From Lysobacter sp. Root494 (GTDB lineage Bacteria; Pseudomonadota; Gammaproteobacteria; Xanthomonadales; Xanthomonadaceae), in assembly GCF_001427225.1 (NCBI RefSeq), contig NZ_LMFH01000005.1:981325-1045324 (forward strand): a DNA stretch of 64,000 nt. Direction: 5' to 3'. Position 1 is the stretch's first letter, and each line of letters opens with the position of its first letter. The position numbers were made by a program, and so were the translations under genes. Under the pieces are notes generated by a model that saw nothing but the letters and a program-made list of their open reading frames with translations, ran no database searches and was not told the DNA's origin. This document shows positions 11,617 to 22,380 of this stretch, one piece after another.

Positions 11617-13824
11617 CTAGGTGGTGGTCGCGCCTTCGGGAGGGCTTATCGGGGCTGGAGCGACGGCTTTCAGCCTTCCCATCACCTGGTGCATGGCATC
11701 GTCAAACGCCGTATCCGCTTCACGCAGCTGCAGGCGGCCGAGTCGTGCCATCGCCGCGAGTTCCTCGGCGGAGGCGACGAGAACACGGATGCCGCGCCGG
11801 TTCACGAACAGCAGGCGTGATGAGATCGGGCTGATCCACGAGACCTTGGCCGGCTCCACGCGGCCGCTTTCGCTGGTCAGCTGCACCCAGGTGCCGATTT
11901 CGAGCGCACGCATGCGCTCAGCCATGGCAGGGTCGAAGTCGAGTGTTGCGTTGCCCGCGACCAGTTGCAATTCCGCGGAATCCGCCGCTGGTCCCGGAGC
12001 GGCTGGAATCGGCGACGCCGGAAGCTGCTCGGCGATCGCCGCCACGCTTTCGCCGGCGGAGACGCGCTGGAAGGTGCGCTGCAGCGTCGTGAGGATTTCG
12101 TCCGCCGCATGTCCGAGGATGCCGGAGCTTTCCAGGATCGAAAGCAGCGTGGGACGCGGCAGTTCAGGCAGCTTGTCGGGGGGCACGCCCAGTTCGGCGT
12201 GGTCGAAACTCACCAGCAGGCAAGTCACCGCATCAATTGCTTCGGCATAACGCGGCGCCTCCTTGCCTTCGCGCAGAATGACCTGGGCAAGGTGGTGCGC
12301 GGTGTACTGGTTGATGAAGGCGTCGAGCGCCGGAGGCAACTCCCGCGTATCGCGGCTGACTGCGAGGTCGACCGAAACACCTTCGCGCGCCTGTTCGAGC
12401 CGCTCCTTGCCGCGTTGCGCTTCCGCGGCGCGGCGTTCGGTCAGTTCGATGCGCTTGTGGTGCTGCTCCATGAAGCCACGGAGCTCCTGCTCGAGCGTCT
12501 CGAAAATCGCGACATCTTCGTTGAACTCGGCGACCAGGCGCTCGATCGTGCCGTCGACGCGCGCCATGAGCTCGCGTTCCTGCGGGCTCTCGCCGCGATT
12601 GCCCTCGCTCGCCTCCGCCACGGCGTTGAGCAGACGTCGGGCGGGGTGGGCCTTGTAGAGGAACAACCGGCGGTCCTTCACCGCGACCTTGATGTAGGGC
12701 ACGAGCAGGCGGTTGATCTTGCTGCGCACGTCGGGTTCGAAATGGCGCTCGTCGAGCAGCACGTCGAACAGCATGCCGACGAGGTCGACGGCGTCCTCGT
12801 CGACTTCGGAGAGAGCGACGTTGTCGCCGCCCATTCCGAGGCGGCGGGCACCCGAGAGCAGGTCGCGACGCAGCTGTTCTGCCAGTGGCACGCGTGAATC
12901 GGCAGTGCCCTGCTCGTACGGCCGCGGCGGTTCGCGCTGGAGAAGCGAGAGCACCGTCATCACGTCCGAACTGCTGATGGCGGGTCCGGCCTCGGCAGCG
13001 CGTGCGGGATTCATGGCCTGGCGCCACGATTGCAACAATCCCAGCAGGTTGGAGAACATGGCCTGGTCGCCCGGGCCGGTCATGCCGAACTGCGTGGCGA
13101 CGGCATTGGCGACCGCGACGGTGGCTGGGTCCGCGGTGGACGTGTCCGCAGGCTGGTTCGGCTGCGGAAGCGGTTCGGCCCGCTTGGTCGCCTTGATGTG
13201 CGGCAGGATGCCTGCCGCAACCAGGCCGGAATTCAGACGGTCGTAGAGCGGTGCGAGCGAAGCGGAGAGGTCCCGCTCGAAGAACTTGTACAGCACGATG
13301 CGGACACTCGTGCTGACATCAAGCGCCGTCAGCGAGTTTCCGAGTGCTTCGGCAAGGAATTTCGGGCCGACGGGATTGTCGCGTGCTCCCAACACCGGAC
13401 GCTCGCTCAACGCGGCCAGGCGTTTTTCCAGCAGCTCGAGCGCGGGTGCGTGGTAACGGCCGAGGCCATCGATGACCTGCTCGGTCGCCAGTTGCTCCTC
13501 AAGGGCTTCGTCGGACACGAGGCTGAGCGATGAGGCATCGACCGCGCGCGCGCCCATGGGCGCTTCCTGCAGCCGGCGGAAAGCCTCGGCAATGGCCTGA
13601 TCGAAACGCTGCCCGATCTGCGCGCGCGCGCGACGCAGGTCGCGGAGTGCCGTCAGTTCGGCACCGCCGCCGTTGTTGCTGCTATCGAACAGATAATCGT
13701 CCGCGCGACGCAGGATGCGTTCGAGCGCGAGCCCCAGCTGTTCCTGGCTGATGCGCTGCATCGCGGCCAGCAGTAATTGCGGATCGCGGCTTCCTGTCGG
13801 AAACGGATCTCCCTGCGTGGTCAT
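11617..13824 (-). CDS. DUF1631 family protein
   Basis: A 735-residue acidic, helical, soluble protein (MTTQGDPFPTGSRDPQLLLA...). The central region SKINRLLVPYIKVAVKDRRL followed by LYKAHPARRLLNAVAEASEG and the C-terminal small beta domain with GTWVQLTSESGRVEPAKVSW, RLLFVNRRGIRVLVASAEEL are characteristic of DUF1631, a long gammaproteobacterial family sometimes mis-annotated as thymidine phosphorylase. The last about 100 residues look like a PilZ-like barrel, hinting at nucleotide second-messenger sensing, but this is inference. It lies alone between carA and dapB with more than 140 bp on each side. Confidence 0.85.
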   Translation of the reverse strand: MTTQGDPFPTGSRDPQLLLAAMQRISQEQLGLALERILRRADDYLFDSSNNGGGAELTALRDLRRARAQIGQRFDQAIAEAFRRLQEAPMGARAVDASSLSLVSDEALEEQLATEQVIDGLGRYHAPALELLEKRLAALSERPVLGARDNPVGPKFLAEALGNSLTALDVSTSVRIVLYKFFERDLSASLAPLYDRLNSGLVAAGILPHIKATKRAEPLPQPNQPADTSTADPATVAVANAVATQFGMTGPGDQAMFSNLLGLLQSWRQAMNPARAAEAGPAISSSDVMTVLSLLQREPPRPYEQGTADSRVPLAEQLRRDLLSGARRLGMGGDNVALSEVDEDAVDLVGMLFDVLLDERHFEPDVRSKINRLLVPYIKVAVKDRRLFLYKAHPARRLLNAVAEASEGNRGESPQERELMARVDGTIERLVAEFNEDVAIFETLEQELRGFMEQHHKRIELTERRAAEAQRGKERLEQAREGVSVDLAVSRDTRELPPALDAFINQYTAHHLAQVILREGKEAPRYAEAIDAVTCLLVSFDHAELGVPPDKLPELPRPTLLSILESSGILGHAADEILTTLQRTFQRVSAGESVAAIAEQLPASPIPAAPGPAADSAELQLVAGNATLDFDPAMAERMRALEIGTWVQLTSESGRVEPAKVSWISPISSRLLFVNRRGIRVLVASAEELAAMARLGRLQLREADTAFDDAMHQVMGRLKAVAPAPISPPEGATTT

Positions 13825-13968
13825 GCGTTATCCCCCGGTTCAGCCGACATCCTAGCGACCTGAACCGACAGCGTGGTGACGCAGATCATGAAGCTGTCGC
13901 GTCCCTTCGGCCCGGCGCAACCCCGGCTGTCGGAACGTGCGGCCCATCACACTCCGCGCATTCGAAAT

Positions 13969-14679
13969 TCAATCGAGCAGATCCCGCAGCCGGTACTGCC
14001 CCGGCGCCCGTTGCGCCAGGCGGGAAGCCGCGTGCAGGGCGCCACGGGCGAAAATGTCGCGGTTGGTGGCGCGGTGCACCAGTTCGATCCGCTCGCCAAG
14101 TGAGGTGAACTGGACCAGGTGCTCACCCACGATGTCGCCGGCACGCAGCGACGCGTAGCGGGGCTCCGCGCCGCCCTTCCCGGCTGAAGCGCCCAGCGCG
14201 AGCGCAGTCCCCGACGGCGCGTCTTTCTTGTGGACGTGATGCGATTCGACGATGTCGCAGTCCCATCCCTGCAGTGCGGAAGCCGCGCGCTCGACGAGAT
14301 CGCTCAGCACGGCAACGCCAAGGCTGAAGTTGGCCGACCACAGCACCGGAATTTCCGCCGTTGCGGCTCGTATCGCCTGCCCCTGCAGTTCGGAGAGTCC
14401 GGTAGTCCCCGACACCAGTGCCGCGCGGCGCGAGCGGCAGGTATCCAGGATGGCGTCGAATCCTTCGGGAAGGCTGAAGTCGATGGCGACGTCGAATGCC
14501 GGCACGCCTCCGAGTTCGCTGGTCGCGAACTGGGGAATGCCATCGATCACGCGCGACGCGACCTTGCGCGATACCGCGCCAATGACTTCGAGGTCGGGCC
14601 GTTCGCTCGCGAGTCGCAGCAACGCCTGGCCCATGCGGCCGGAGGCGCCGTGGATGAGGATTCGGATCGGGGTGCTCAT
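13969..14679 (-). CDS. dapB: 4-hydroxy-tetrahydrodipicolinate reductase
   Basis: A 236-residue NAD(P)H-dependent enzyme of lysine and meso-diaminopimelate synthesis, reducing the DapA product. The Rossmann motif is IRILIHGASGRMGQALLRLA near the N-terminus. The catalytic and substrate-binding block is ESHHVHKKDAPSGTALALG, with the His pair and Lys/Thr-containing PSGT retained. SGTTGLSELQ and SANFSLGVAVL are also family features. It is 46 bp after dnaJ on the same strand, so it is probably read through from the heat-shock operon, an order common in xanthomonads. Confidence 0.97.
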   Translation of the reverse strand: MSTPIRILIHGASGRMGQALLRLASERPDLEVIGAVSRKVASRVIDGIPQFATSELGGVPAFDVAIDFSLPEGFDAILDTCRSRRAALVSGTTGLSELQGQAIRAATAEIPVLWSANFSLGVAVLSDLVERAASALQGWDCDIVESHHVHKKDAPSGTALALGASAGKGGAEPRYASLRAGDIVGEHLVQFTSLGERIELVHRATNRDIFARGALHAASRLAQRAPGQYRLRDLLD

Positions 14680-14725
14680 GCGCGGCAGGCTAGCGCCTCG
14701 ACGCGCACTTGCACAGGGCGCCTCG

Positions 14726-15859
14726 TCAGGACGTCATGCGATCCCAGAAGCCCTTCACGCCATCAATGAAGGTCGACGAACGCGGCGAATGCTTGCGCGC
14801 ACCGTCGCCGCTGAATGTCAGCTCGAACTGCTCGAGCAACTCGCGCTGTTCAGCGGTGAGGTTCACCGGCGTTTCCACCACCACACGGCAATAGAGATCG
14901 CCCGGGGCCCGGCTGCGCACGGACTTCACGCCGCGGTCGCGCAGGCGGAACTGCTTGCCGGTCTGCGTTTCGCTGGGAATACGCAGTTCGACTTCGCCGT
15001 CGAGCGTGGGCACGCGGACGATATCGCCGAGTGCCGCCTGCGAGATGCGGATCGGCACGTCACAATGCAGGTCGTCGCCGTCGCGTTCGAAGATCTCGTG
15101 TGGGCGCACGCGGATTTCGACGTAGAGGTCGCCGGGCGGCGCGCCCGCGGGACCAGCTTCGCCCTCGCCTGCCAGGCGGATGCGGTCGCCGTTGTCGACG
15201 CCCGCGGGAATCTTGACCTGCAGGGTCTTGGTGCGTTCGACCCGGCCCTGGCCATGGCAGTCGCCGCACGGGTTGGTGATGATCTTGCCGCGTCCGCCGC
15301 AGTGCGGACAGGTCTGCTGCATGGAGAAGATGCCGCGCTGGAATCGGACTTGGCCGCGACCATGGCAGGTACCGCAATTCTCCAGCTTGCCGTCCGCCGA
15401 TCCCGTGCCCTTGCAGGTGTCGCACTCGTCGAGGGTCGGTATCTCGATCTTCTTCTCGATGCCGCCGACGGCCTCCTCCAGCGACAGCTCCATCACGTAA
15501 CCGATGTCGGCACCGCGGCGCGGTCCGCGCGCTCCGCCGGCGCCGCCTCCAAAGATGTTGCCGAAGATGTCGCCGAAGATGTCGCCCATGTCGGCGTACG
15601 CACCTGCACCGCCACCACCGCCACCCATGCCGTGTTCGAACGCTGCATGGCCGTGCTGGTCATACATGCGGCGCTTGGAGGCGTCGGAAAGCACTTCATA
15701 GGCTTCCTTGCACTCCTTGAACGAAGCCTCGGCCGCGTGGTCTCCCGGATTGCGGTCCGGGTGGTACTTCATCGCACAGCGGCGATAGGCCTTCTTCAGG
15801 TCTTCGTCGCTGGCGTCGCGGGCCACGCCCAGGACTTCGTAATAGTCGCGCTTGCTCAT
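14726..15859 (-). CDS. dnaJ: Chaperone DnaJ (Hsp40)
   Basis: A 377-residue co-chaperone that delivers clients to DnaK and stimulates its ATPase. In order: the J domain ([20 protein letters not shown] with HPD in [10 protein letters not shown]), the glycine-rich linker ([20 protein letters not shown]), four zinc-binding repeats ([32 protein letters not shown]) and the C-terminal substrate-binding domains. The ATG at 15859 gives the conserved start; an in-frame ATG five codons upstream (15874) is possible. It follows dnaK by 92 bp with a 9-bp-stem hairpin in the gap. Confidence 0.97.
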   Translation of the reverse strand: MSKRDYYEVLGVARDASDEDLKKAYRRCAMKYHPDRNPGDHAAEASFKECKEAYEVLSDASKRRMYDQHGHAAFEHGMGGGGGGAGAYADMGDIFGDIFGNIFGGGAGGARGPRRGADIGYVMELSLEEAVGGIEKKIEIPTLDECDTCKGTGSADGKLENCGTCHGRGQVRFQRGIFSMQQTCPHCGGRGKIITNPCGDCHGQGRVERTKTLQVKIPAGVDNGDRIRLAGEGEAGPAGAPPGDLYVEIRVRPHEIFERDGDDLHCDVPIRISQAALGDIVRVPTLDGEVELRIPSETQTGKQFRLRDRGVKSVRSRAPGDLYCRVVVETPVNLTAEQRELLEQFELTFSGDGARKHSPRSSTFIDGVKGFWDRMTS

Positions 15860-15895
15860 CGCTGCTGCCGTCATTCCCCAATGCTTCCAAACACC

Positions 15896-15921
15896 GACGG
15901 GCAGACCATGGCCTGCCCGTC
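15896..15921 (-). terminator. Hairpin between dnaK and dnaJ
   Basis: GACGGGCAG and CTGCCCGTC form a perfect 9-bp stem with an 8-base loop 30 bp after the dnaK stop. There is no convincing T tract, so it is probably a partial terminator or a processing/stability element that lowers dnaJ expression relative to dnaK. Confidence 0.55.
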
Positions 15922-15951
15922 TGTTTGCCTATTGCCTTACGCGCAAGGCCC

Positions 15952-17877
<1,926 letters not shown>

Positions 17878-17938
17878 TGGTATTTCCTCTTGCGAATCTT
17901 GTTTCGTTGAAGGCGGTGCGTGACCGCTGCTGTGCGCT

Positions 17939-17967
17939 ATCTGGGGGATGGCTTTGCGCGGTTCAAG
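17939..17967 (-). promoter_or_regulatory. Sigma-32-type heat-shock promoter of dnaK
   Basis: On the minus strand CTTGAAC-N14-CCCCAGAT matches the sigma-32 consensus CTTGAAA-N13/14-CCCCATnT at almost every position, and lies about 60 bp upstream of the dnaK ATG in the grpE-dnaK gap. Confidence 0.8.
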
Positions 17968-17987
17968 GGTTCAGGCGCGCCGGGGCG

Positions 17988-18512
17988 TCAATCGTGCTTG
18001 CTGACCGTCACCAGCGCGGGGCGCAGCAGGCGGTCGTTCAGCAGCCAACCCTTCTGGTAGACCTGCACCACGGTCCCGGGCGGATGGCCGCCGCCGTCGA
18101 CCATGCTCATGGCCTGGTGGTGTTCGGGATTGAAGGGCTGGCCCGCCGGATCCACGGCGACCAGGCCGTTATCCGTAGCCACCTTGAGGAGCTGCCTCAA
18201 TGTCAGCTCCATGCCTTCGCGCAGGTGCTGCGCGGTATCGGCCTTCACCGACAGGCCCGCTTCGAGGCTGTCGATCACCGGAAGCAGTTCGCCGAGCAGG
18301 CGCTCGTTGGCGAACTTGCGGGCCATCTCGATATCCCGGGCCAGGCGGCGGCGCTGGTTCTCGAGATCGGCACGCTCGCGCAGCGACTCCTCTCGCAGTT
18401 GGGCTACTTCGGCGCGCAATGCCTCCAGTTCGGCGGCCTGCGGATTCGGAGTGTTCTCGGAATTGTTGACGGCGTTGTCGCCGGTGGCTTCTTGCATCGG
18501 TTCGGTCGTCAT
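17988..18512 (-). CDS. grpE: Nucleotide exchange factor GrpE
   Basis: A 174-residue protein that releases ADP from DnaK. The long N-terminal coiled coil ([20 protein letters not shown]...[20 protein letters not shown]) dimerises, and the C-terminal beta domain ([20 protein letters not shown]...[20 protein letters not shown]) contacts DnaK. The ATG at 18512 is used because it follows the predicted heat-shock promoter by the right distance; upstream in-frame codons have no homology. The gene lies between hrcA (separated by a repeat array) and dnaK. Confidence 0.97.
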   Translation of the reverse strand: MTTEPMQEATGDNAVNNSENTPNPQAAELEALRAEVAQLREESLRERADLENQRRRLARDIEMARKFANERLLGELLPVIDSLEAGLSVKADTAQHLREGMELTLRQLLKVATDNGLVAVDPAGQPFNPEHHQAMSMVDGGGHPPGTVVQVYQKGWLLNDRLLRPALVTVSKHD

Positions 18513-18552
18513 CGTGCGTAGGTCTGCCTTGCGCGAAGTGCGCACAGGTCAG

Positions 18553-18581
18553 CAATGGGGCCGCCGCGAACGCGATTCAAG
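18553..18581 (-). promoter_or_regulatory. Sigma-32-type heat-shock promoter of grpE
   Basis: CTTGAAT-N14-CCCCATTG on the minus strand is close to a perfect sigma-32 promoter, 41 bp upstream of the grpE start and immediately downstream of the repeat array. Its presence means the repeats sit upstream of, not inside, the grpE transcript. Confidence 0.8.
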
Positions 18582-18616
18582 CGCCGCCATTCCGGGGAAA
18601 TGCGGTCGACGGTTTC

Positions 18617-18807
18617 GGAGTCCGGTCGGATGGTCCTGGACTCCAGTCGGTCGATTCCAGTCAGCTGGATCCGGAATCCAGTCAGCTGGTCAGAAATTCC
18701 CGTCAGCTAGGTGTCAGCCGGTTCCGAAGCCCAGCCGGCCGGTCCCGGATTCCAGCCCGCTGGCTCCGGAATCCAGTCGGCTAGTCCTGGAACCCACTCA
18801 GGTGGAA
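18617..18807. repeat. Degenerate 21-bp tandem repeat array between hrcA and grpE
   Basis: About eight to nine imperfect copies of a unit near GGAATCCAGTCGGCTGGTCC plus one base fill the hrcA-grpE gap. Recognisable units begin at about 18617, 18638, 18653, 18673, 18747, 18768 and 18789, with more diverged copies between 18694 and 18746. Each unit carries CCAG...CTGG, a short inverted repeat. The last unit touches the hrcA stop codon region. The unit is a multiple of three and open on the plus strand, but no ribosome-binding site or homology supports coding. Confidence 0.8.
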
Positions 18808-19853
18808 GCGTCCGACTGGATCGCGGCGCCCAGCGCTTCGGCTGCGGCCTGGACCACGGGAATCACGCGGTCATAAGCCATGCGGCTGGGACCGATCACG
18901 CCCAGTACGCCCAAAACCTGTCCGCCTGCCGCGTACGGGGCGGAAACCAAGGACATCCCTTCGAGCGGAGCCAGGCCCGTTTCTTCACCGATGAAGATGC
19001 GCACGCCGGGTGCACGCACCGTGCGCTCCAGCAACTGCAGGATCTCGCGCTTGCGGGCAAAGGCCTCGAACAGTTCGCGCAGGCGGTCGAGGTCGGCGAG
19101 TTCCTGCACCCCCATCAGCCGCGTCTGCCCTGCCAGCACCATGTCGTCGTTGCCGGGCGCGAGGACCTGTTCGGCCAGTTCCACTGATTGCGTGAGCAGC
19201 GTTTCCATTTCGTCGCGCGCACTGCGCAGCTCGCGCAGCAGGTTGGCGCGGATGTCGGGCAGCGTGCGACCGGCGAAATGGCTGTTGAGGTAGTTGGCGA
19301 TGCGCTCGAGTTCACTGGCATCGTAGGGCCGGCGCGTCTGGATGATGCGGTTCTGCACCTCGTTGTCGGCGAACACCAGGATCGCGAGGACGCGCTGCCC
19401 GTCCAGCGGCACGAAGTCGATGCGGCGGAACGCGAACTGCTCGCGCCTGGGTACGCTCACCACGCCGACGAAGTGCGTCATCGCCGACAACAGCTCCGAC
19501 GCGCTCCCGAGCAGCGCCTGTGTGCCCGATCCTGCCGGCAACTCGCTGCGAAGCCGCGCGACGTCGCCCTCTGGCAATGGCCTGACCTGCAGCAGCGAAT
19601 CGACGAACAACCGGTAACCCTGCGCGGTTGGAATGCGGCCCGCCGAGGTGTGCGGCGCGCTGAGCAAACCGAGCTCCTCCAGGTCCGAAAGGATGTTACG
19701 GATCGTCGCCGCGCTCACGTCGAGTCCGGCGTGCCGGGCCAGCGTCTGCGAACCCACGGGTTCGCCGCTCTGGATGTAACGCCCAATCAGCGTGCGGAGC
19801 AGTTGCCGCGCACGGGGGTCAAGGATGGCCAGGTCGGCAGGGTGGCGGCTCAT
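18798..19853 (-). CDS. hrcA: Heat-inducible transcription repressor HrcA
   Basis: A repressor of 351 residues that binds CIRCE operators of groE/dnaK operons and is modulated by GroEL. The N-terminal winged helix is clear: LDPRARQLLRTLIGRYIQSG, EPVGSQTLARHAGLDVSAAT, IRNILSDLEELGLLSAPHTS and AGRIPTAQGYRLFVDSLL. A GAF-like domain follows (VVSVPRREQFAFRRIDFVPL). The ATG at 19853 (MSRHPADLAILDPRA) is preferred; an ATG at 19862 is also in frame. It heads hrcA-grpE-dnaK-dnaJ. I saw no CIRCE element in this window, so its targets, probably groESL, lie elsewhere. Confidence 0.96.
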   Translation of the reverse strand: MSRHPADLAILDPRARQLLRTLIGRYIQSGEPVGSQTLARHAGLDVSAATIRNILSDLEELGLLSAPHTSAGRIPTAQGYRLFVDSLLQVRPLPEGDVARLRSELPAGSGTQALLGSASELLSAMTHFVGVVSVPRREQFAFRRIDFVPLDGQRVLAILVFADNEVQNRIIQTRRPYDASELERIANYLNSHFAGRTLPDIRANLLRELRSARDEMETLLTQSVELAEQVLAPGNDDMVLAGQTRLMGVQELADLDRLRELFEAFARKREILQLLERTVRAPGVRIFIGEETGLAPLEGMSLVSAPYAAGGQVLGVLGVIGPSRMAYDRVIPVVQAAAEALGAAIQSDAST

Positions 19854-19872
19854 GCATGCCATATAGAGCCGG

Positions 19873-19900
19873 TCGCGGGGCCGCGCAAGCGTTCGCCAAG
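19873..19900 (-). promoter_or_regulatory. Possible weak sigma-32-type promoter of hrcA
   Basis: CTTGGCG-N13-CCCCGCGA on the minus strand fits the sigma-32 pattern at the key CTTG and CCCC bases. It is so close to the hrcA start (about 20 bp) that the leader would be very short. Weaker than the grpE and dnaK sites. Confidence 0.35.
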
Positions 19901-19989
19901 CTCCTGTTTCATTTTGTGAGACGGGAAACGGCTAAACATGGCGCCGTTTGCCCGATCTCCCGAACCGGTCACCCTTACAATCCCGCCCC

Positions 19990-21678
19990 ATGCTCGCCCA
20001 TCTCGCCATCAAGGATTTCGCCGTCGTCCGCAGCGCCGAACTCGCCTTCGGCCGCGGCCTCACCGTCATCTCCGGCGAAACCGGCGCCGGCAAGTCGCTG
20101 CTCGTGGATGCGCTTGGCCTGCTGTCCGGCCTGCGAGCGGACAGCGGCGTGGTCCGCCACGGTGCGGAACGCGCGGAGCTCACCGCGGAATTCACCCTTG
20201 AAGACACCGCACCCGCACTCGCCTGGCTGCGCGAGAACGATCTCGACGAAGCCGACGGTGGCGGCAGCGCCGGGGCCGCATGCCAGATACGCCGGGTGAT
20301 CCGCGCCGATGGCGGCTCCCGTGCATGGATCAATGGGCGCCCCGTGACCGTCAGCCAGCTGACCGAACTCGCCGGGCTGCTCGTGGAGATCCATGGCCAG
20401 CACGAGCACCAGGCCCTGCTGGCACGTTCGAGCCAGCTTGCCCTGCTCGATGCCTACGGCCGCGCCGATCGCGAACTGGCGGCCGTCGCCGCCGCGGCGA
20501 AGACATGGACCGACCTGTTGCGCGAACGCGACGCCCTCCTCGCCCAGGGTGATGTCTCTGATCGCATCGGCTGGCTCGAACACCAGTTGGCCGAACTAGA
20601 CCGCGAAACGCTGGATGCGGATTCGCTGGCAAAGCTGCATGCCGACCACCGGCGGCATGCTCACGCTGCAGGCCTGATCGCGGCATGCGACGGGGCATTC
20701 GCGCAACTCGGGGGCGATGAAGCGCCATCGCTCTCGCGCGCACTCCACCACGTGCGCAGCGAACTGCAACGCGTCGCCGAACACGAGCCGCGACTCACCG
20801 AAGTCGATGCGATGCTCGACAACGCCGCCATCCAGATCGACGAAGCGCTCGCCCTGCTCGACCGCGTGCGCAGCGATCTCGACGTCGATCCGGATGCATT
20901 CGCGCAACTCGAACGCCGGCTCGGGCGCATCCATGAACTTTCGCGCAAGCATCGCGTTCCGGCTGAGCAACTCGCCGCGCAGCGCGACTCGATCGCCGAA
21001 GAACTCGATCGCCTGCGCGGTGCCGACGAGCGCCTGCAGAAACTCGATGGCGACATCAGCAACGCGCAAGCTCAATGGCGCAAGGCCGCCGGCGTGCTCG
21101 GCGTGAAGCGTCGCGAAGCAGCCACCGCGCTTTCCAGGGATACGTCCGCGCTGATCGCCGAACTGGGCATGGGCGGCGGCCGTTTCGAAGTTGCACTGGA
21201 ACCGATCGAAATCGAACGTCCGGATCCGCAGGGCGGCGAACGCGCTGAGTTCCTGGTCGCAGCCAACCTCGGGCAACCCGCGCGACCATTGCGCAAGGTC
21301 GCATCGGGCGGCGAACTTTCACGCATTTCGCTGGCGATCGAAGTCGCGGCCCTGGGACTGGATGCGGTGCCGACGATGGTGTTCGACGAAGTCGATTCCG
21401 GCATTGGCGGCGGTGTCGCGGAGATCGTCGGACAGAAGCTGCGCGCACTCGGTGCCTCGCGGCAGGTGCTCTGCGTAACCCATCTTCCACAGGTCGCCGC
21501 GCAGGGCCACGCGCACTATCGGGTGAGCAAGGCTGCCAGCGAAGGGGTCACCCAGAGCGCAGTGCAATCACTCGATGCGAAACAGAGGGAAGAGGAACTT
21601 GCGCGCATGCTCGGTGGCGTGGAACTCACGCGCGAGGCACGCGCGGCCGCCAAGCGATTGCTGGCGGATGTTGACTGA
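19990..21678 (+). CDS. recN: DNA repair protein RecN
   Basis: A 562-residue SMC-like ATPase acting early in double-strand-break repair. Walker A is GETGAGKS at residues 29-36. A long coiled-coil region occupies the middle (around LAELDRETLDADSLAKLHAD). Near the C-terminus are the ABC signature KVASGGELSRISLAIEV, Walker B TMVFDEVDSGIGGGVAEIVG and the switch VLCVTHLPQVAAQGHAHYRV. The ATG at 19990 gives the normal start MLAHLAIKDFAVV; the extra upstream codons are not conserved. It is divergent from hrcA. Confidence 0.97.
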   Translation: MLAHLAIKDFAVVRSAELAFGRGLTVISGETGAGKSLLVDALGLLSGLRADSGVVRHGAERAELTAEFTLEDTAPALAWLRENDLDEADGGGSAGAACQIRRVIRADGGSRAWINGRPVTVSQLTELAGLLVEIHGQHEHQALLARSSQLALLDAYGRADRELAAVAAAAKTWTDLLRERDALLAQGDVSDRIGWLEHQLAELDRETLDADSLAKLHADHRRHAHAAGLIAACDGAFAQLGGDEAPSLSRALHHVRSELQRVAEHEPRLTEVDAMLDNAAIQIDEALALLDRVRSDLDVDPDAFAQLERRLGRIHELSRKHRVPAEQLAAQRDSIAEELDRLRGADERLQKLDGDISNAQAQWRKAAGVLGVKRREAATALSRDTSALIAELGMGGGRFEVALEPIEIERPDPQGGERAEFLVAANLGQPARPLRKVASGGELSRISLAIEVAALGLDAVPTMVFDEVDSGIGGGVAEIVGQKLRALGASRQVLCVTHLPQVAAQGHAHYRVSKAASEGVTQSAVQSLDAKQREEELARMLGGVELTREARAAAKRLLADVD

Positions 21679-21857
21679 CCGACGATCGCGGCAAAGTCCT
21701 AGTGACGCTGGGATTTTGCGGGCACAGAATTGTTGAAGCCCTGGCTTTCGGAACGTCTGCCAAATCTCTGGCACAGCACAGCGGCATCGGAAGACACCGC
21801 AACGCACAAGCTGCTGTACCCGCATATGGAAGCTTTTCAACTTCATGGAGAGAATCA

Positions 21858-22151
21858 ATGAATCTTTTTCTGCGCCTCATCTCGTTGACTGCCATCGCTC
21901 CGATACTGTCCCTGTCGGGCTGTGCGGCAGTCGCCGGCGTCATGAACGGTGCCACTAACGAGGACGCCATAGCCGCAAAAACGGCGACCTACTTCAACAC
22001 TGACCGCGCCCACATAAGCGTCACGGACATCGGCGGGTGGCTGCACGAGACCACCTACAAGGCGACTTACAAGGGCTCCACCTACAACTGCTCGATCGTC
22101 TACGGCTCCGTCGTCTGCACCAGGCCAGGCGAAGACTTTCATAACCGATAA
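21858..22151 (+). CDS. Small putative lipoprotein
   Basis: A 97-residue protein with a type II signal peptide: MNLFLRLISLTAIAPILSLS then the lipobox Cys at residue 22. The mature part is short, with a C-terminal two-Cys segment (YNCSIVYGSVVCTRPGEDFH) that could form a disulphide in the periplasm. A GGAGAG ribosome-binding site lies just before the ATG. No family is recognised. It follows recN after 179 bp and is probably transcribed on its own. Confidence 0.7.
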   Translation: MNLFLRLISLTAIAPILSLSGCAAVAGVMNGATNEDAIAAKTATYFNTDRAHISVTDIGGWLHETTYKATYKGSTYNCSIVYGSVVCTRPGEDFHNR

Positions 22152-22380
22152 CCTTGGCAAGGGCGCGCCGACCAGATCGGCGTTGCCCGGCCACCGGTCC
22201 GTACTGCAGCGCAATATCGCCGGCCTGCTCGGTTTGCCCCTCGTGCAACGCGCGCGATCAAGCGTGCCTCGTCACAGGTAAGCAAAAGCTTGCAGGAGTC
22301 AGCCTCACGAAAACGGGAGCAGCGAAGCAAGCTCCGCTTGGTGATCGAGGAAGCGAAGCGCGGTGATCGATGACCGCTGA

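Noticed and set aside
18617-18807. CRISPR array
   Set aside because: The repeats are imperfect, directly adjoining and about 21 bp long, with no unique spacers and no cas genes nearby.
18711-19187. Plus-strand frame encoding heptad-like repeats over the hrcA end
   Set aside because: It owes its repetitive look to the 21-bp DNA repeat and overlaps the certain hrcA gene; no ribosome-binding site.
19854-19989. CIRCE operator (TTAGCACTC-N9-GAGTGCTAA) before hrcA
   Set aside because: No such inverted repeat is present in the hrcA-recN gap or elsewhere that I could see.
22152-22380. Small gene or RNA between the lipoprotein gene and fur
   Set aside because: Short chance frames only; a weak CGCCGA/TCGGCG hairpin is present but nothing supports a gene.
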